From contig NC_058523.1 of the NCBI RefSeq assembly GCF_904849725.1, positions 168,188,689-168,252,688 of the forward strand: DNA of 64,000 bases, read 5' to 3'. A program made the translations under genes and the position numbers. Under the pieces are notes generated by a model. That model ran no database searches, was not told where the DNA came from, and saw only the letters and a program-made list of their open reading frames with translations. Below are positions 1 through 10,140 of this stretch, piece after piece (the first letter of the stretch is position 1; every line of letters starts with the position of its first letter). Source of the stretch: Hordeum vulgare subsp. vulgare (lineage: Eukaryota > Streptophyta > Magnoliopsida > Poales > Poaceae).

Positions 1-1245
1 GGGCGACCGACTCCATGGCTGTACCTGCAGACAAGAAGAAGAGGAGGTGTGCTGAGTGGCAGGAGAAAGGGGAAGAGCAACAGCGAGGGGAAGGAAGCAG
101 GGCGCACGGGGTATTGGCCTGAGCGGGCGGCGGCTTGGACGAGGGGAGCCACCTGGGTGCATCAAGGCGAGCTCCCTCTACTTCCTTGGCGCTGCTGATG
201 GCTGGAGAACAAAAGGGGGTACAGAGAAGTTCAGAGAAGAAACATAGGAAGAAAGAAGAAATAGGGAGAGAGGGATTCGAGAGGGAGAGGAGAGAAAGAG
301 GGGAGGAAGAAGGGGTTTCCTCGTCCTGCAGGCCACCAACGAGTGGTGCTCCAACGGGGCTCCGGCGAGCTCGCCATGGTGGTGAAGCGCGGGGGCGAGC
401 AAGCATGGGTTGCTGGCGGAGGCGGCTCCCGCTCGGGTGCTGGGCTGCGGGGCTAGATGGATGGGATGATGTACTCAAGGGGTTGGCTGCTGGCTGAAAA
501 CAAGGGAGGTGGTCGGGCTGGATCCAAAGGGAATGGCGGCGCGGACGCGGACAAATGTCCTAATTTTTTAGGGTTTGACTGATTTGCTAGGGTTTCCTAT
601 CTTTATATATAGTAGGGTCCAATGGAGGGAGTTGGGATTATTTAGAGGCATCGGATCGCGATCGGACGTGTGCAGATAATTGAGCAGGATAGATGGGCTA
701 GGTTAACAGGAATTGCGTTCCGGATCCAACCGTGGGGTCGGATTCGGATAAGTCCGAACGCGGGAACAGTTACAAGGCCGTGTAGAGGGGATATCCGGAG
801 ACGAGAGGGAGAACGGGCGGCGCGGCAACGGGTTTTAAAACACTGACAAACGTCCGACGATAGACCGAATACGGTGCCGCTACAGTCGACCGTCCGGGTA
901 CCAGACGGACTCCAATCGCGACAAAATTCGACAGGCGGCCTAGCTATAACTAATCACGACCGCATGCCAATTTTCACCCCTATCAGAGAAAGTTTTATGC
1001 ACACTTTTAAAACAGGGTTTTGACGATGCCGCGGGCGCGTGCGTGTGCGGTCGGGCTCAGAACGGACAACGACGCGAACCGGCAACTAACAACGGATGAA
1101 AGTTTTGAAAACTGGCAGCAACGGAGATGCCGATGCAATGCAGATGATAAGAATGATGCGATGATGATGCGACAAATGAAAATACACACACGACGAAAAC
1201 GGAAAGAAATGGGGAATCTTCTGGAACGTCGGCACCGGGCTGTCA
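1..1245. other. GC-rich unassigned segment, probably degraded Gypsy sequence
   Basis: No convincing gene is seen. The segment is GC-rich with purine-rich tracts near 220-320 and a TATA-like stretch near 600. It ends at about 1245 with GGGCTGTCACA, which resembles the junction of a Gypsy internal region with an LTR beginning TGTCACA, abutting the Copia gag of the next feature. Short open frames at 56-497 are low-complexity Arg/Gly-rich and match no family I know. Assignment to a Gypsy element is inference. Confidence 0.3.
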
Positions 1246-1930
1246 CACATGTAGTCTTTAAGGTTAGCCATAAGACTGAGATTCTTCATGGTCTTCTCAT
1301 ACTCGGTGTCGAAGTCCTCCTCATCATCGTAGTAGCCACGTTCCACATAGTCATCATCGGATGAAGTTTCCTCGTAAGAGTCAAATGTTTCATCAAAAAT
1401 TTGACTATTACAATATTCAAGTTTATGCATTCGAATGGCTTCAATAATGATGTTGTTGATGGTAATGACATTTCCTTTGGCACGCATGAGGTCACGAAGC
1501 TCAAATAGGCATTTATCAAAGTTAGGATCGGTTGGCTTCATTTCGTGGAAACAAATGTATTTGTGAACAATGATATCAAGATTTTTCAAGGAATAATTTG
1601 GATATCTTTTCTCTAAGTCTTTCCACAAAGTATGAGCACACTCAAAGTTTTGCAACTCGTCAACCGTTTTTCTTGGTAAACCTCTAATGATAAGATTGAT
1701 AGTGTTGAGGTTGCCAAGCATGTTAATTTCATCATCATGAGAAGGATGTATGGGGTCAATGGGAGGTGCATAGGGATATTCAATATACCATCGAATATGT
1801 CAAGCATTTCATCTTTCCGTTGTCCAAAGTACTCCCCATCAGGAATAGGCACTCTACAACTAAAAATCTGGGAACTAGTCACAGTTATCTTCCTCCAATG
1901 GTTGTTAAACCAAGGTTTTAGAGACCTCAC
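1246..1930 (-). pseudogene. Copia-type retrotransposon gag fragment (UBN2-like), frameshifted
   Basis: This is the N-terminal part of a Copia Gag polyprotein, which would form the virus-like particle in the cytoplasm. Two minus-strand frames together cover it: residues around VPIPDGEYFGQRKDEMLD in one frame (to about 1720), then GLPRKTVDELQNFECAH, FELRDLMRAKG and an acidic tail ending SLMANLKDY in a second frame down to 1246. The order and motifs fit the plant Copia gag (UBN2/DUF4219-like) family. The frame change near 1720-1790 and the loss of everything after the acidic segment make it non-functional. It lies directly downstream of a PBS and LTR on the same strand, so the start is placed close to the PBS. 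Confidence 0.65.
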
Positions 1931-1940
1931 TCTGATACCA
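1930..1940 (-). promoter_or_regulatory. Primer-binding site for initiator tRNA-Met
   Basis: Read on the minus strand this is TGGTATCAGAG, the canonical Copia primer site complementary to the 3' end of initiator tRNA-Met. It sits two bases inside the LTR end at 1943 and just upstream of the gag fragment, which fixes the element's orientation and LTR boundary. Confidence 0.75.
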
Positions 1941-1942
1941 AT

Positions 1943-3459
1943 TGACGGATCGATAGAAGATGTATCTAAAGGTGGGTGAATAGACCTCTTATCAAGATAA
2001 AATTTCTAGCCTAACCCAATTTCTAGGAGGGCTGAAATCTAGCAGTTCTAACAAGTCTAGAGCACCCTACACATGCTAGTCAACATATATGGCAGCGGAA
2101 AAGTAAAGAATTTGCACATGTAAAGGAGTAGAGTTTAGGAGATCAAACACAAGGGGTTGACACAGTGATTTTTGGCATGGTTCTGATAGGTGGCGCTATT
2201 GTACCTCCATGTTAGTGGAGACTTAAACCCATGGATGGTAATGACTGCGAGATTCCACGGTGGGCTCCACCCACGGAGGGTCCAGAAAGAAGCGGCCTTG
2301 TCTATCCCACCACGGCATCTGTCCACGGAGGACTAGCCTTAATCGCGGTAGATCTTCACGAAGTAGGCGATCTCCTTGCCCTTACAAACATCTTGGTTCA
2401 ACTCCACAACACGGAGTAGGAGGCTCCAAAGCGACACCTATCCAATCTAGGAGGAACCACACTTCAAAAGCTAATAGATGTGGTAGATCAATGAACTCCT
2501 TGCTCTTGTGCTTCTAAAGATAGTCTCCTCAACACAAATCTCTCTCACACAGAATATGCATGGGTAGGAGAGGTAGATTTGGTGGATAGAAGTTTGGGGA
2601 GGCTAGAGATCAAGATTCAAATGATAGGATTGGAATATCTTGGTCTCAACACATGAGTAGGTGGTTCTCTCTCAGAAAATGGATCTGGAAATGAAGTGTG
2701 TGTTCTGAGTGCTTCTCCCACGAATGAGAGGTGGGTGAAGGGTATATATAGGCAGCAGCCGAAATCCAACCGTTATACACAAGAGTGCAAACTCGGTGAC
2801 ACCGAAGTGGACAACTCGGTGGTACCGATTAGCTCAAAGGTGTGAACTTTTGAATCTTAGTGAGACCGCTATATAGAATTCGATGGCACCAAAAAGGTGA
2901 ATAACGGTTAGATGGCCAAACTCGGTGTCACCGATACTCAAACTCGGAAATTCTGATTTTGTGTATCTGGGCAACAGAATGTTGGTCACCCAAACTCGGT
3001 AGCACTGATGCAGTTTCGATTGCACCAATTTGGTGGGAATGGCTAGGGTTTTGTCTTAGGTTCAAACTTGGTGGGTCTGATGAGGCAATGTTGGTGACAC
3101 CGAATTTGCATATGTGGAACTTTATAGAGTGGATATGTGGGAAAAATGACTGAGTGTTTTGGTGGCTAACTTTGAGTATTTGAGCAATCAGTTCATTTTA
3201 CTACCTCACCCCCTTTTAATAGTATTGGCTTTCCTATGGACTCAAAAGTGATTTCTCACAAATATAAAATGAAGAGTCTTCTAGCTTGAAGCTTGAGCCA
3301 ATATTATTCCTTTCTTGCATCCAGGGGCATCTCCACATAAACCTTAAGCCATAGCTCTTCATGGACTAAACCTGAAATATCTAGGTAAAGTGTTAGTCCA
3401 AGAGGCAATGTATGTTGTCATGAATTATCAAAATCACCAAGGGAGCATATGTGCATTCA
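1943..3459 (-). mobile_element. 5' LTR of a Copia element, minus strand
   Basis: Read on the minus strand the segment runs from TGAATGCACATATG (near 3459) to CCGTCA (1943), giving TG...CA termini next to the PBS. It contains several short palindromic CTCGGTGTCACCGA-like motifs at 2790-3110, a pattern I associate with some Triticeae Copia LTRs. A stretch at 2735-2760 (GGGTATATATAGGC) would be a TATA box only on the plus strand. No matching second LTR is in the window. The outer boundary near 3459 is inferred from the terminal dinucleotide and the remembered family ending. Confidence 0.55.
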
Positions 3460-3937
3460 CTCGCATCCTGCACCAACCCGGCAAGGAGTCCTGTATGGCA
3501 AGAGCATACATACAACACAATTCGAGTAGAAGGGCGAAAGACAGTACTCAAGAGAGATGAATGGCGCTTATTTTATTCATTCTTCAGTACAAAATGGATA
3601 AAATAAATTACTTTTCCACTAGTAAAAATTGGCAGGGGCCTACGTCTTTTGCTCTATAGAGAGATATGTGCCCCGTATTGCCTTTCTTGTCCCACTCCTC
3701 TTATGGATTGGGTGGAGGAGAAAAAGAGGACAAAGGGAGGCACAAACAAAAGCCCATCTTGACCCCGTTAGGACCACAAGGATGCGGCTCAGCGTATCCA
3801 CCTGTAGTGAAGATGAAGACGAAGTCCACGAGCCTGCCAGGATCCAGCTGGAAGATGAGGCAGTGTGCAGGCCGAGGACCCCCGGCAAGATCGGGAGGAG
3901 GAGGGTCGTGAGCTCACGGTGACTGTTCGACTAACGG
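3460..3937. other. No gene seen; downstream flank of the B3-like pseudogene
   Basis: About 480 bases between the Copia LTR and the B3-like frame. The AT-rich part at 3560-3625 could be 3' untranslated sequence of the minus-strand gene, but no clear polyadenylation signal can be defended. Three overlapping plus and minus open frames at 3629-3922 have no recognisable domain. Confidence 0.3.
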
Positions 3938-4530
3938 TCAGCTTGAGCCCGAGCCACCGTACTCCGACTTGACGGCTTGAGGCTCGCTATCCCCGTCTTC
4001 GTCAGTATTGTCCTCCTCGTCACTGACGCTCGAGGAGGAACTTTTGGTGTCACTCGAGCTTTCTTCACAATAGCCAAGACGAGCTCCCGAGTGCCCGTAG
4101 ATCTTGACGGAGATCATGTCGGCCTCCACCAACTTGAAGCGGAGAACGTACCCCTCCATGAAGTTTTGGGCACGTGCGAAGCTCTTCCACCCATGCCTCA
4201 ATAACATGACACGAGGCGTTGGATATTCAACGTCAGCATGCACGGCGCCATCACAGCAACCGTGTATGTGCAACCACATTCCTTGTAGTTTTCAACCTCC
4301 ATCACCCTGGTAAAAAAGCAAGGGAGGCTTAAATGACTGCCGTGAGGATCATGCAGGATGATGATAAACTCCAGTGTCGTACCTTCGGTATGCCCCGGCA
4401 ACAACAGAGGGGGCATCACCAGAGGAGGATTGGGTACGACACTCCATCTCCCTCGGCCATGGGATCCTCGGCGACCCCGAGCCCTTTCGGTGCCCCGGCC
4501 TCGAGTACTGATACCGCTGTCCATGGCCAC
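3938..4530 (-). pseudogene. B3-like (DNA-binding pseudobarrel) protein, frameshifted
   Basis: Two minus-strand frames join into one B3-like protein of about 197 residues. The first starts at ATG 4530 with an Arg/Gly-rich head (MAMDSGISTRGRGTERARGR), then FIIILHDPHGSHLSLPCFFT and VMEVENYKEC. The second runs from 4279 to a stop at 3938 with MWLHIHGCC, the strand pattern GWKSFARAQNFMEGYVLRFK, then a Ser/Asp/Glu-rich acidic tail. The hydrophobic pattern, the GW.SFA...N...G..L.FK signature and the acidic C-terminus fit B3-domain transcription-factor-like proteins, which bind DNA in the nucleus. The frames differ by one base near 4270-4285, consistent with a single-base deletion or a sequencing error. 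A TATA-like box lies about 200 bases upstream. It could be a pseudogene or a gene copy mobilised by transposons. B3 assignment is from pattern recognition only. Confidence 0.45.
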
Positions 4531-4723
4531 GACTGAAGTGGCTACATGATCTCAAGGGGAAGCTTGCACTGCCTCCACAGAAGATGGAGGACGCCCTCAC
4601 CCCCTCATCATAGAAAAAACTGAAGCAACCTCAAGGGACAAGAATAAAAGGGCAAGCTGGGCAACCCTAGGATTTGAGGAGAGGATAAGTGTGCATGAGC
4701 ATCGCCTACCACACCCCCCCCCA

Positions 4724-4735
4724 AGTTTTATAGGG
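4724..4735 (-). promoter_or_regulatory. Possible TATA box of the B3-like pseudogene
   Basis: The minus strand reads CCCTATAAAACTTGG here, about 195 bases upstream of the ATG at 4530, followed by a run of nine G (plus-strand C run near 4711-4719). Position and sequence suit a plant core promoter; no transcript evidence is available. Confidence 0.35.
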
Positions 4736-4739
4736 AGGA

Positions 4740-5066
4740 TGTGGAGGGTTGGCTCTCCTACGCTCCAAGGGTCACCTTCCATCTCCACTTATGGCGTTTC
4801 CCACCATAAGAGGCGAACAGGTAACCACCCCATCAATACAATTGATGGTGCTGCAGTTTCTATCACGACTAGACCTTAAGTCACGCGCACCCGCCTTGAA
4901 TTCCTCGCAATGGATGCGGCACGCATGGAAAAACCACGTGAACTGGTGGAACAATGCACAACAACAGATTGGCGGTTACCCCTTTGCAATTTCACGCCTG
5001 TGCATGAACTTTGGGCCTGACCCAACAACGCTGAGCAGGTGCATACGGACCAGGCTCGGGGGCTCC
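4740..5066 (+). other. Remnant of Gypsy internal 3' end with polypurine tract
   Basis: No coding domain is recognisable, although a plus-strand open frame passes through to 5258. The last bases, GGCTCGGGGGCTCC at 5053-5066, resemble the polypurine tract that precedes many plant Gypsy 3' LTRs, so this is read as the tail of the internal region of the element whose LTR follows. Part of it may instead be upstream promoter sequence of the B3-like pseudogene. Confidence 0.35.
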
Positions 5067-5932
5067 TATCAGTGCACTAGTAATGGAGTACCTAGTGCCC
5101 CTGACTTGTGCACTCGTGTTAAGAGCATAACCCCTCAAAGGCAACCGCCAACCCAAACAAGTATCCAAAACCAGATATCGGCAAGACCTACACAGCAGCC
5201 CAGGACGGTCCCAAGACACGCCAAGAACCGTCGACACCCGTCGAGGACCAAGGCATAAGCATCCTCAAGAAGACCCGACAAGTCACCCCTCAGGCAAGCG
5301 TGAGCCAATCTGCCATCGCACCATCTCATCGCCACTCCAGTCACTTATCGATGAGGTGTCGAGCTCCAAGATGGCTAAGCGGCTCTCGCTAGGCACGTGT
5401 TGACATGCTGGAAGACAGATCATACCCCCTTGACACCCATCCATAGGCGTGTCAAGTTGTGGTCCAATAATTAGCTAGAGCGGTGGAAGGAGCTTGTTGG
5501 GCACGCGTCCCCGCATGCCACCTAAGGCTGCATTTATGGCATTTTGTCTTGAGTGCTAGAGTTAGGTATGATAGCACTGTTAGCTATCTAATCATGTGTA
5601 TTTGCCACTGTGGATGCCCCTTGAGTTATAAAAGGAGGCCCAAGGCAACCTAGCATAGGATTCTGACCCAAGAACATTTTGTACGCATGTAGTACCTCCC
5701 GACGGAAACCCTTGTTGGGGCAGAACACTCTGCAAGCTCCGTCTTCCCTGAATTAATCCACCAAAGCATGAGTAGGGTTTTACGCTTCTCAGCGGTCTGA
5801 ACCTGGGTAAATGCCTCGAGTCCCATCATCATGTTGCTTCGTAGTTTCTGCTCTTTGTGTAACGCAATCTTCCCGCCGAACCATGAAGGGGCCAACGGTC
5901 CCATAGGTGATTAAGTGCAACCTGCCCCGACA
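5067..5932 (+). mobile_element. Gypsy LTR (3' or solo), plus strand
   Basis: An 866-base LTR-like segment follows the polypurine tract. It contains a TATA region (GAGTTATAAAAGGAGGCC near 5623-5640), then the R/U5-like stretch with AACACTCTGCAAGCTCCG, CTGAATTAATCCACCAA, TACGCTTCTCAGCGGTC and GAACCTGGGTAAA, typical of plant Gypsy LTRs. It ends with CCCCGACA at 5932. The start is TATCAG where TGTCAG is expected, suggesting one decayed terminal base. No PBS follows: sequence switches at once to an Athila protease region on the other strand, so the element is truncated or solo. Confidence 0.6.
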
Positions 5933-7750
5933 AGGAGGATCGCCTAAAATATCAATTGGTAGGTTGTTTTTAAGGATAGGTTGTTGCTCAAGGAACATCT
6001 TATGTATTTCATTCATATGCATATCATTTTCATCGTCTGTCAAATATTTTTCTAGCGGATAAGTAGGAGGTACGTCAATAGAATAAATACCAATTATTTC
6101 ATCTTTATTGGGCAATTATTTTTCATTTGGTTGTCTACTAAACTTGGAGAAATTAAATTCATAAGACATATCACCAAATCTTACTTTGACCTTCTAAGTT
6201 GCATAGTTAATTTCAGCATTAACAGTATTCAAGAAAGGTCTACCAAATATAATGGGACAAAAGTTTTCTTGTTCTCAACCAAGTACTAATAAATCAGTGG
6301 GGTACTTGACTGTTCCACACAAGACTTCAGTATCTCTAACAATCCCAAGTGGTGAAACAGTATCACGATTTAGAAGTTTAATAGTGACATCAATATCTTC
6401 AATCTCAAAGGGTGTTATGCCATGCATAATTTCTTGATATAATGTAAAAGGTATAGCACTAACACTAGCACCAATATCACACAAGCCATGATATCAATGA
6501 TCTCCAATTTTCACTGAAACGACAAGCATACCTACAACTATTTATTTTTATCGAGCTCATCTCGTTTGTTTCTAACATGTTTTGCAATTCTAGCACCTTC
6601 ATCATAGAGATAAATAACTTGCCCATCAATATTATCAACTAAGAGATCCTTAACTATAGCAACATTAGGCTCAAGATTTATTTGTTCGGAATGTTTAGGT
6701 GTTGTAACATTACTTTTATTAACCGCAGTTGTAGCCTTAGCATGTTCCCTAATCCTAGAGGAAAAGGAGGTTTCTCAATGTAAGTAGTAGGAACAATTGG
6801 ATCAACATGGCTAACAATTATTTCTTCCTTCTTAATTTTAACAGGTTCCTTGGATAACTTTTAAAAGGGAGGATGATATTTAAACCACTTATCCTTGGGA
6901 AGATCAACATGGGTAGCAAAAGATTCATAAAAATTATCTACTATCTCAAACCATATTTAGTGCTAAACTCATGGAAAGAAGAAGTTTCCATAAAAGATTT
7001 AACACAATCAAAATTAAGATTTATATCTAACTCTTTACCTTCTCGAGTTTGGAATCTGAAGAGTTGCATTTAAACCTTTCCAGAAGATCCCATTTGAATT
7101 CAATAGTCTCCTTCATATAGGAACCAATAGCAAAAGAACCGAGTAATGCTTGATCATCATGAGAAAGCCGAGCATAAATTTTTTGTATAATCATTTCTCT
7201 CAAGAGCTTATGGTTGGGGAAAGTGTGCATAATAGATTTAATCCTACCCCAAGCTTGAGCGATACTTTCTCCTTCATGAGACCAGCAATTATAAAAAAGT
7301 TCCGTTCACGATGAATTAGATACTTCTGCTGAAATTCCGTCTTCAAGCGATTCCAGTCTCATGATACAATATCATCCAATAGCCTGTACCACATTAGTGT
7401 TTTCCCTCCAAAGATAAAGGGATAACTTTCTTCTTAACTTTGTCTCCGGGTAGACCTAAAAGCTTAAACAATCAACAAATCATATCGACATATATCAAAT
7501 GGTTATGAGGATGAGTTCAATCGTTATAAGGATTAGCCAATTGTTTATCTACCATACCTGAAGTAATCTCATAATAAATTTATTTAATAGGATCAATATG
7601 TTGAGGAACAACTTTATCAACGTCCACTTGAGATGAAGATGCCCCGAACAAGCCACTCAAAGGGTGACCATTCATAGTGACAAGCAACAATAAATTTTAG
7701 CACGTACCAAAAATGTTTCCTTACCAATTTCCACTTATCAAAGGCACTTC
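5933..7750 (-). pseudogene. Athila-type Gypsy gag-protease fragment
   Basis: Minus-strand sequence downstream of an Athila-type LTR and PBS. Gag-like residues appear at 7027-7230 (HKLLREMIIQKIYARL, SYMKETIEFKWDLLERF). A retropepsin-like segment lies at 6275-6484, with CDIGASVSAIP as the catalytic D-[ST]-G-A equivalent. A linker follows at 5789-6115 (PTYPLEKYLTDDENDMHMNEIHKMF). The order 5' LTR, PBS, gag, protease is that of an Athila/Gypsy polyprotein, but many frame breaks and stops separate the blocks, and the element is cut at 5933 before any reverse transcriptase. It abuts the plus-strand Gypsy LTR, so one element truncated the other or a deletion joined them. Confidence 0.65.
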
Positions 7751-7752
7751 AC

Positions 7753-7770
7753 TCCCCGGAAATGGTGCCA
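7753..7770 (-). promoter_or_regulatory. Degenerate tRNA-Asp-like primer-binding site
   Basis: The minus strand reads TGGCACCATTTCCGGGGA, four differences from TGGCGCCGTTGCCGGGGA seen intact at 18872. It lies about 12 bases inside the LTR end, as expected for a 5' LTR of a minus-strand Athila-type element. Confidence 0.65.
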
Positions 7771-7781
7771 GAAAAGAGTCC

Positions 7782-9208
7782 TAATGACCCACAAGTATAG
7801 GGGATAAATTGTAGTCCTTTAGGTAACTAAGAGTGTCGAACCCAACGAGGAGCACAAGGAAACGAAGCAGTTTTCAGCATGGTATTCTCTGCAAGTGTTG
7901 TAAGTAACAATGATAGATAGTTTTGTAGCAAGATAATTCGTAACAAGGGACAAGAAAAAATAGTAGAAAAGGTGTAGCAAGGTAGACCAATATTTTTTTA
8001 GCAAAGGACATGCCTGAAAGTACTCTTATATGAAGCAAGCACTCCCGAGGACACATGGCAATTTTTATCTAGTCATATTCATCATGTTGAGTTGATTCGC
8101 GTTTGCTACTTTAATAATTTGATATGTGGGTGGACCGGTGCTAAGGTGTTGTTCTTACTTGAACAAAAAACCAACTTATGACTACCCTCTCTCGCAAGCA
8201 TCTACAACTACGAAATAAGAATTAAGATAAATCTAACCATATCATTAAATGTGTCGATCCAAATCAGCCCCTCATGAAGCAACGCATAAACTAGGGTTTA
8301 AGCTTGTGTCACTCTCGCAACCTGTCATCTATGTGTTACTCCACAATGACTTCCCTTAGGCCCATAACATGGTGAAGTGTCATGTAGTCGACGTTCACAT
8401 GACACCACTAAGAGAAGTAACAACATACATATCATTCAAATATCGAACGAATACCAACTTTACGTGATTACTTATAACAAGAGTTCTCCCATGTCCTCGG
8501 GAACAATAGTAACTACTCATACCTCATCAAGATATTCAAGATCAGAGGTATAATAATAATGATTAAGCATCTAAACATAATATATTCCACCAAGTAATCC
8601 AACAAGCATCAACTACAAGGTGTAATCAACACAATTAGTAACCCACATGTACCAATCTGAGGTTTTGAGACAAAGATTGAATGCAAGAGATGAACTAGCA
8701 TTGGAGATGAGACGGTGCTGGTGAAGATCTTGGTGAAGATTGGTCCTCCCATGAAGGAGGAAGCATTCGTGATGACGATGGATTCGATTTCCCACTCCTC
8801 GAGGGGAATTCCCCCGGTAGAATCTCTTTGTCGGAGAGAAAAAGGCATATGCCGATGTTTCTGCCTCGGAAAGGCGGCGCTTCATCCCAAAAGGTTGCTT
8901 GTGACCGGGGAGTGGGTGCGCCCTATTGGCTTGTGGCCAGCAGGTGGCCCCCCTCTGGTATTATTTTGGCCCAATAATTCTTAAATATTCCAGCAAAATT
9001 CTTTGTGAAGTTTCAGGTCATTTGGAGTCTATTGATTTTTCTTCCTTTTTCTTGGTTTCCCGGTCGAGAATTCAAGTTTCTAGATTTTACCTCTGTGTGA
9101 TGTGCCTTGCATATTCAGAGAGAAAGGGCATCAGAATTGTATGGTAATAGGGAGTACTAGACAGGAATATCACATATATCAAGAATCATGATGCAAAATG
9201 GGCGTACA
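7782..9208 (-). mobile_element. 5' LTR of Athila-type element, second LTR family
   Basis: About 1.43 kb. The plus strand begins (T)AATGACCCACAAGTATAGG and passes through GTGTCGAACCCAACGAGGAG, ATATGTGGGTGGACCGGTGC and GTCATGTAGTCGACGTTCACA. It ends with ATCATGATGCAAAATGG at about 9208. These blocks match my memory of an abundant Triticeae Gypsy LTR (Sabrina/WHAM-like; exact name not certain). The U3 start lies at the right end, so the element is on the minus strand, agreeing with the gag strand. Terminal bases are decayed (TA...CA), and no second LTR or clean TSD is visible. Confidence 0.65.
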
Positions 9209-9369
9209 AGTACACCATGGCATCCTCCGAGGTTTTGGGCATGGAGTGGCTCGAGGCACGGGTGGCGCTCTTACTACCGATGGTGCCAGGATGAGCGGTC
9301 TCCCGTCCTGACGCATGTTGCACATCCTGGTTTGGAGGTTGATGATGAGCTTGGTCCTGCGAGCCCTCG
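9209..9369 (-). other. Short internal remnant next to a Gypsy U5
   Basis: About 160 bases between two LTRs. On the minus strand it would lie immediately downstream of the LTR that ends at 9370, so it may be 5' internal sequence of that element. No PBS or protein motif can be defended. Confidence 0.2.
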
Positions 9370-10140
9370 TGTCAGTGTCAAACCCGGCGGATCTCGGGTA
9401 GGGGATCCCGAGGTGTGGACCTTGGATCGATGGGTTACAAGGGACGAAGGAGACGATGTTTTACCTAGGTTCGGTTCCTCTTGATGGAGGTAAAACCCTA
9501 CGTCCTGCTCTTGTTTATATTATTGATGATGTATCGAGTACAGAGTTGATCTACCTCAAGATCGTATGTTGTGTTCTAAACCCTAAGAGTAAAGATCATA
9601 TGAATATGAGATTGTCTATCGACTAGCCTGGCCTCACTTTATATAATACACCGTAGGCCTAGGATAACAAGTGTCCTAGTCAGCTACGTTGGTGTAGAGG
9701 AGTCCTTGCCTTGATCACCAATTCTTATGGAATCTGCCTCGTCTATGTCATCGACTGCCCGAAGTAGCCAACAAGTCTAGCTCATAGAGATACGTCGGCG
9801 ACGCGAGGATGCCTTAGTCCTAGACTCCCTCGGCAGCCCCGAACTGGCCGCCAATGTCGTAGTCTTGATCCTCAACAGATTCACGCGTACAACGTCTTCG
9901 GCTTGTGGGGCGAGTTCTTCTCCCCATTTATGATCGGCCAACACCAGTTCAGCCACTGATGACTTCTCGATTTCCGAGCATAGCTATTGAAGTTGGGGAC
10001 GCCCTCAGTTCTTCTGAACTGTTCTTCATCTTCAGTCGTCAGTCTTGAATACTGGTTAAATAAATCTTCCATCACTGATCTCAAGGATCGTCGGGGTGAA
10101 TCCGAGGAGTTCACACGTTGGGCATCTAAGGAGCCCCTTT
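9370..10140 (-). mobile_element. U5/promoter end of a Gypsy LTR, minus strand
   Basis: The left end on the plus strand is TGTCAGTGTCAAACCCGGCG followed by GATCTCGGGTAGGGGATCCC and a block around GATGGAGGTAAAACCCTACG, a well-known 3' end of grass Gypsy LTRs when read on the minus strand. A TATA box (minus TATTATATAAAG, 9637-9648) lies about 270 bases upstream of that end, as expected for R/U5. The U3 boundary to the right cannot be placed: the LTR may stop near 10140, or it may be very long and include much of the repeat-rich region that follows. Confidence 0.4.

Noticed and set aside
135..497. 120-codon open frame near the left edge
   Set aside because: Composition-driven (Arg/Gly/Glu-rich), overlapped by other frames, no recognisable domain or promoter.
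4749..5258. 169-codon plus-strand open frame
   Set aside because: It runs across the Gypsy polypurine tract into the LTR, so it cannot be one natural protein; no domain recognised.
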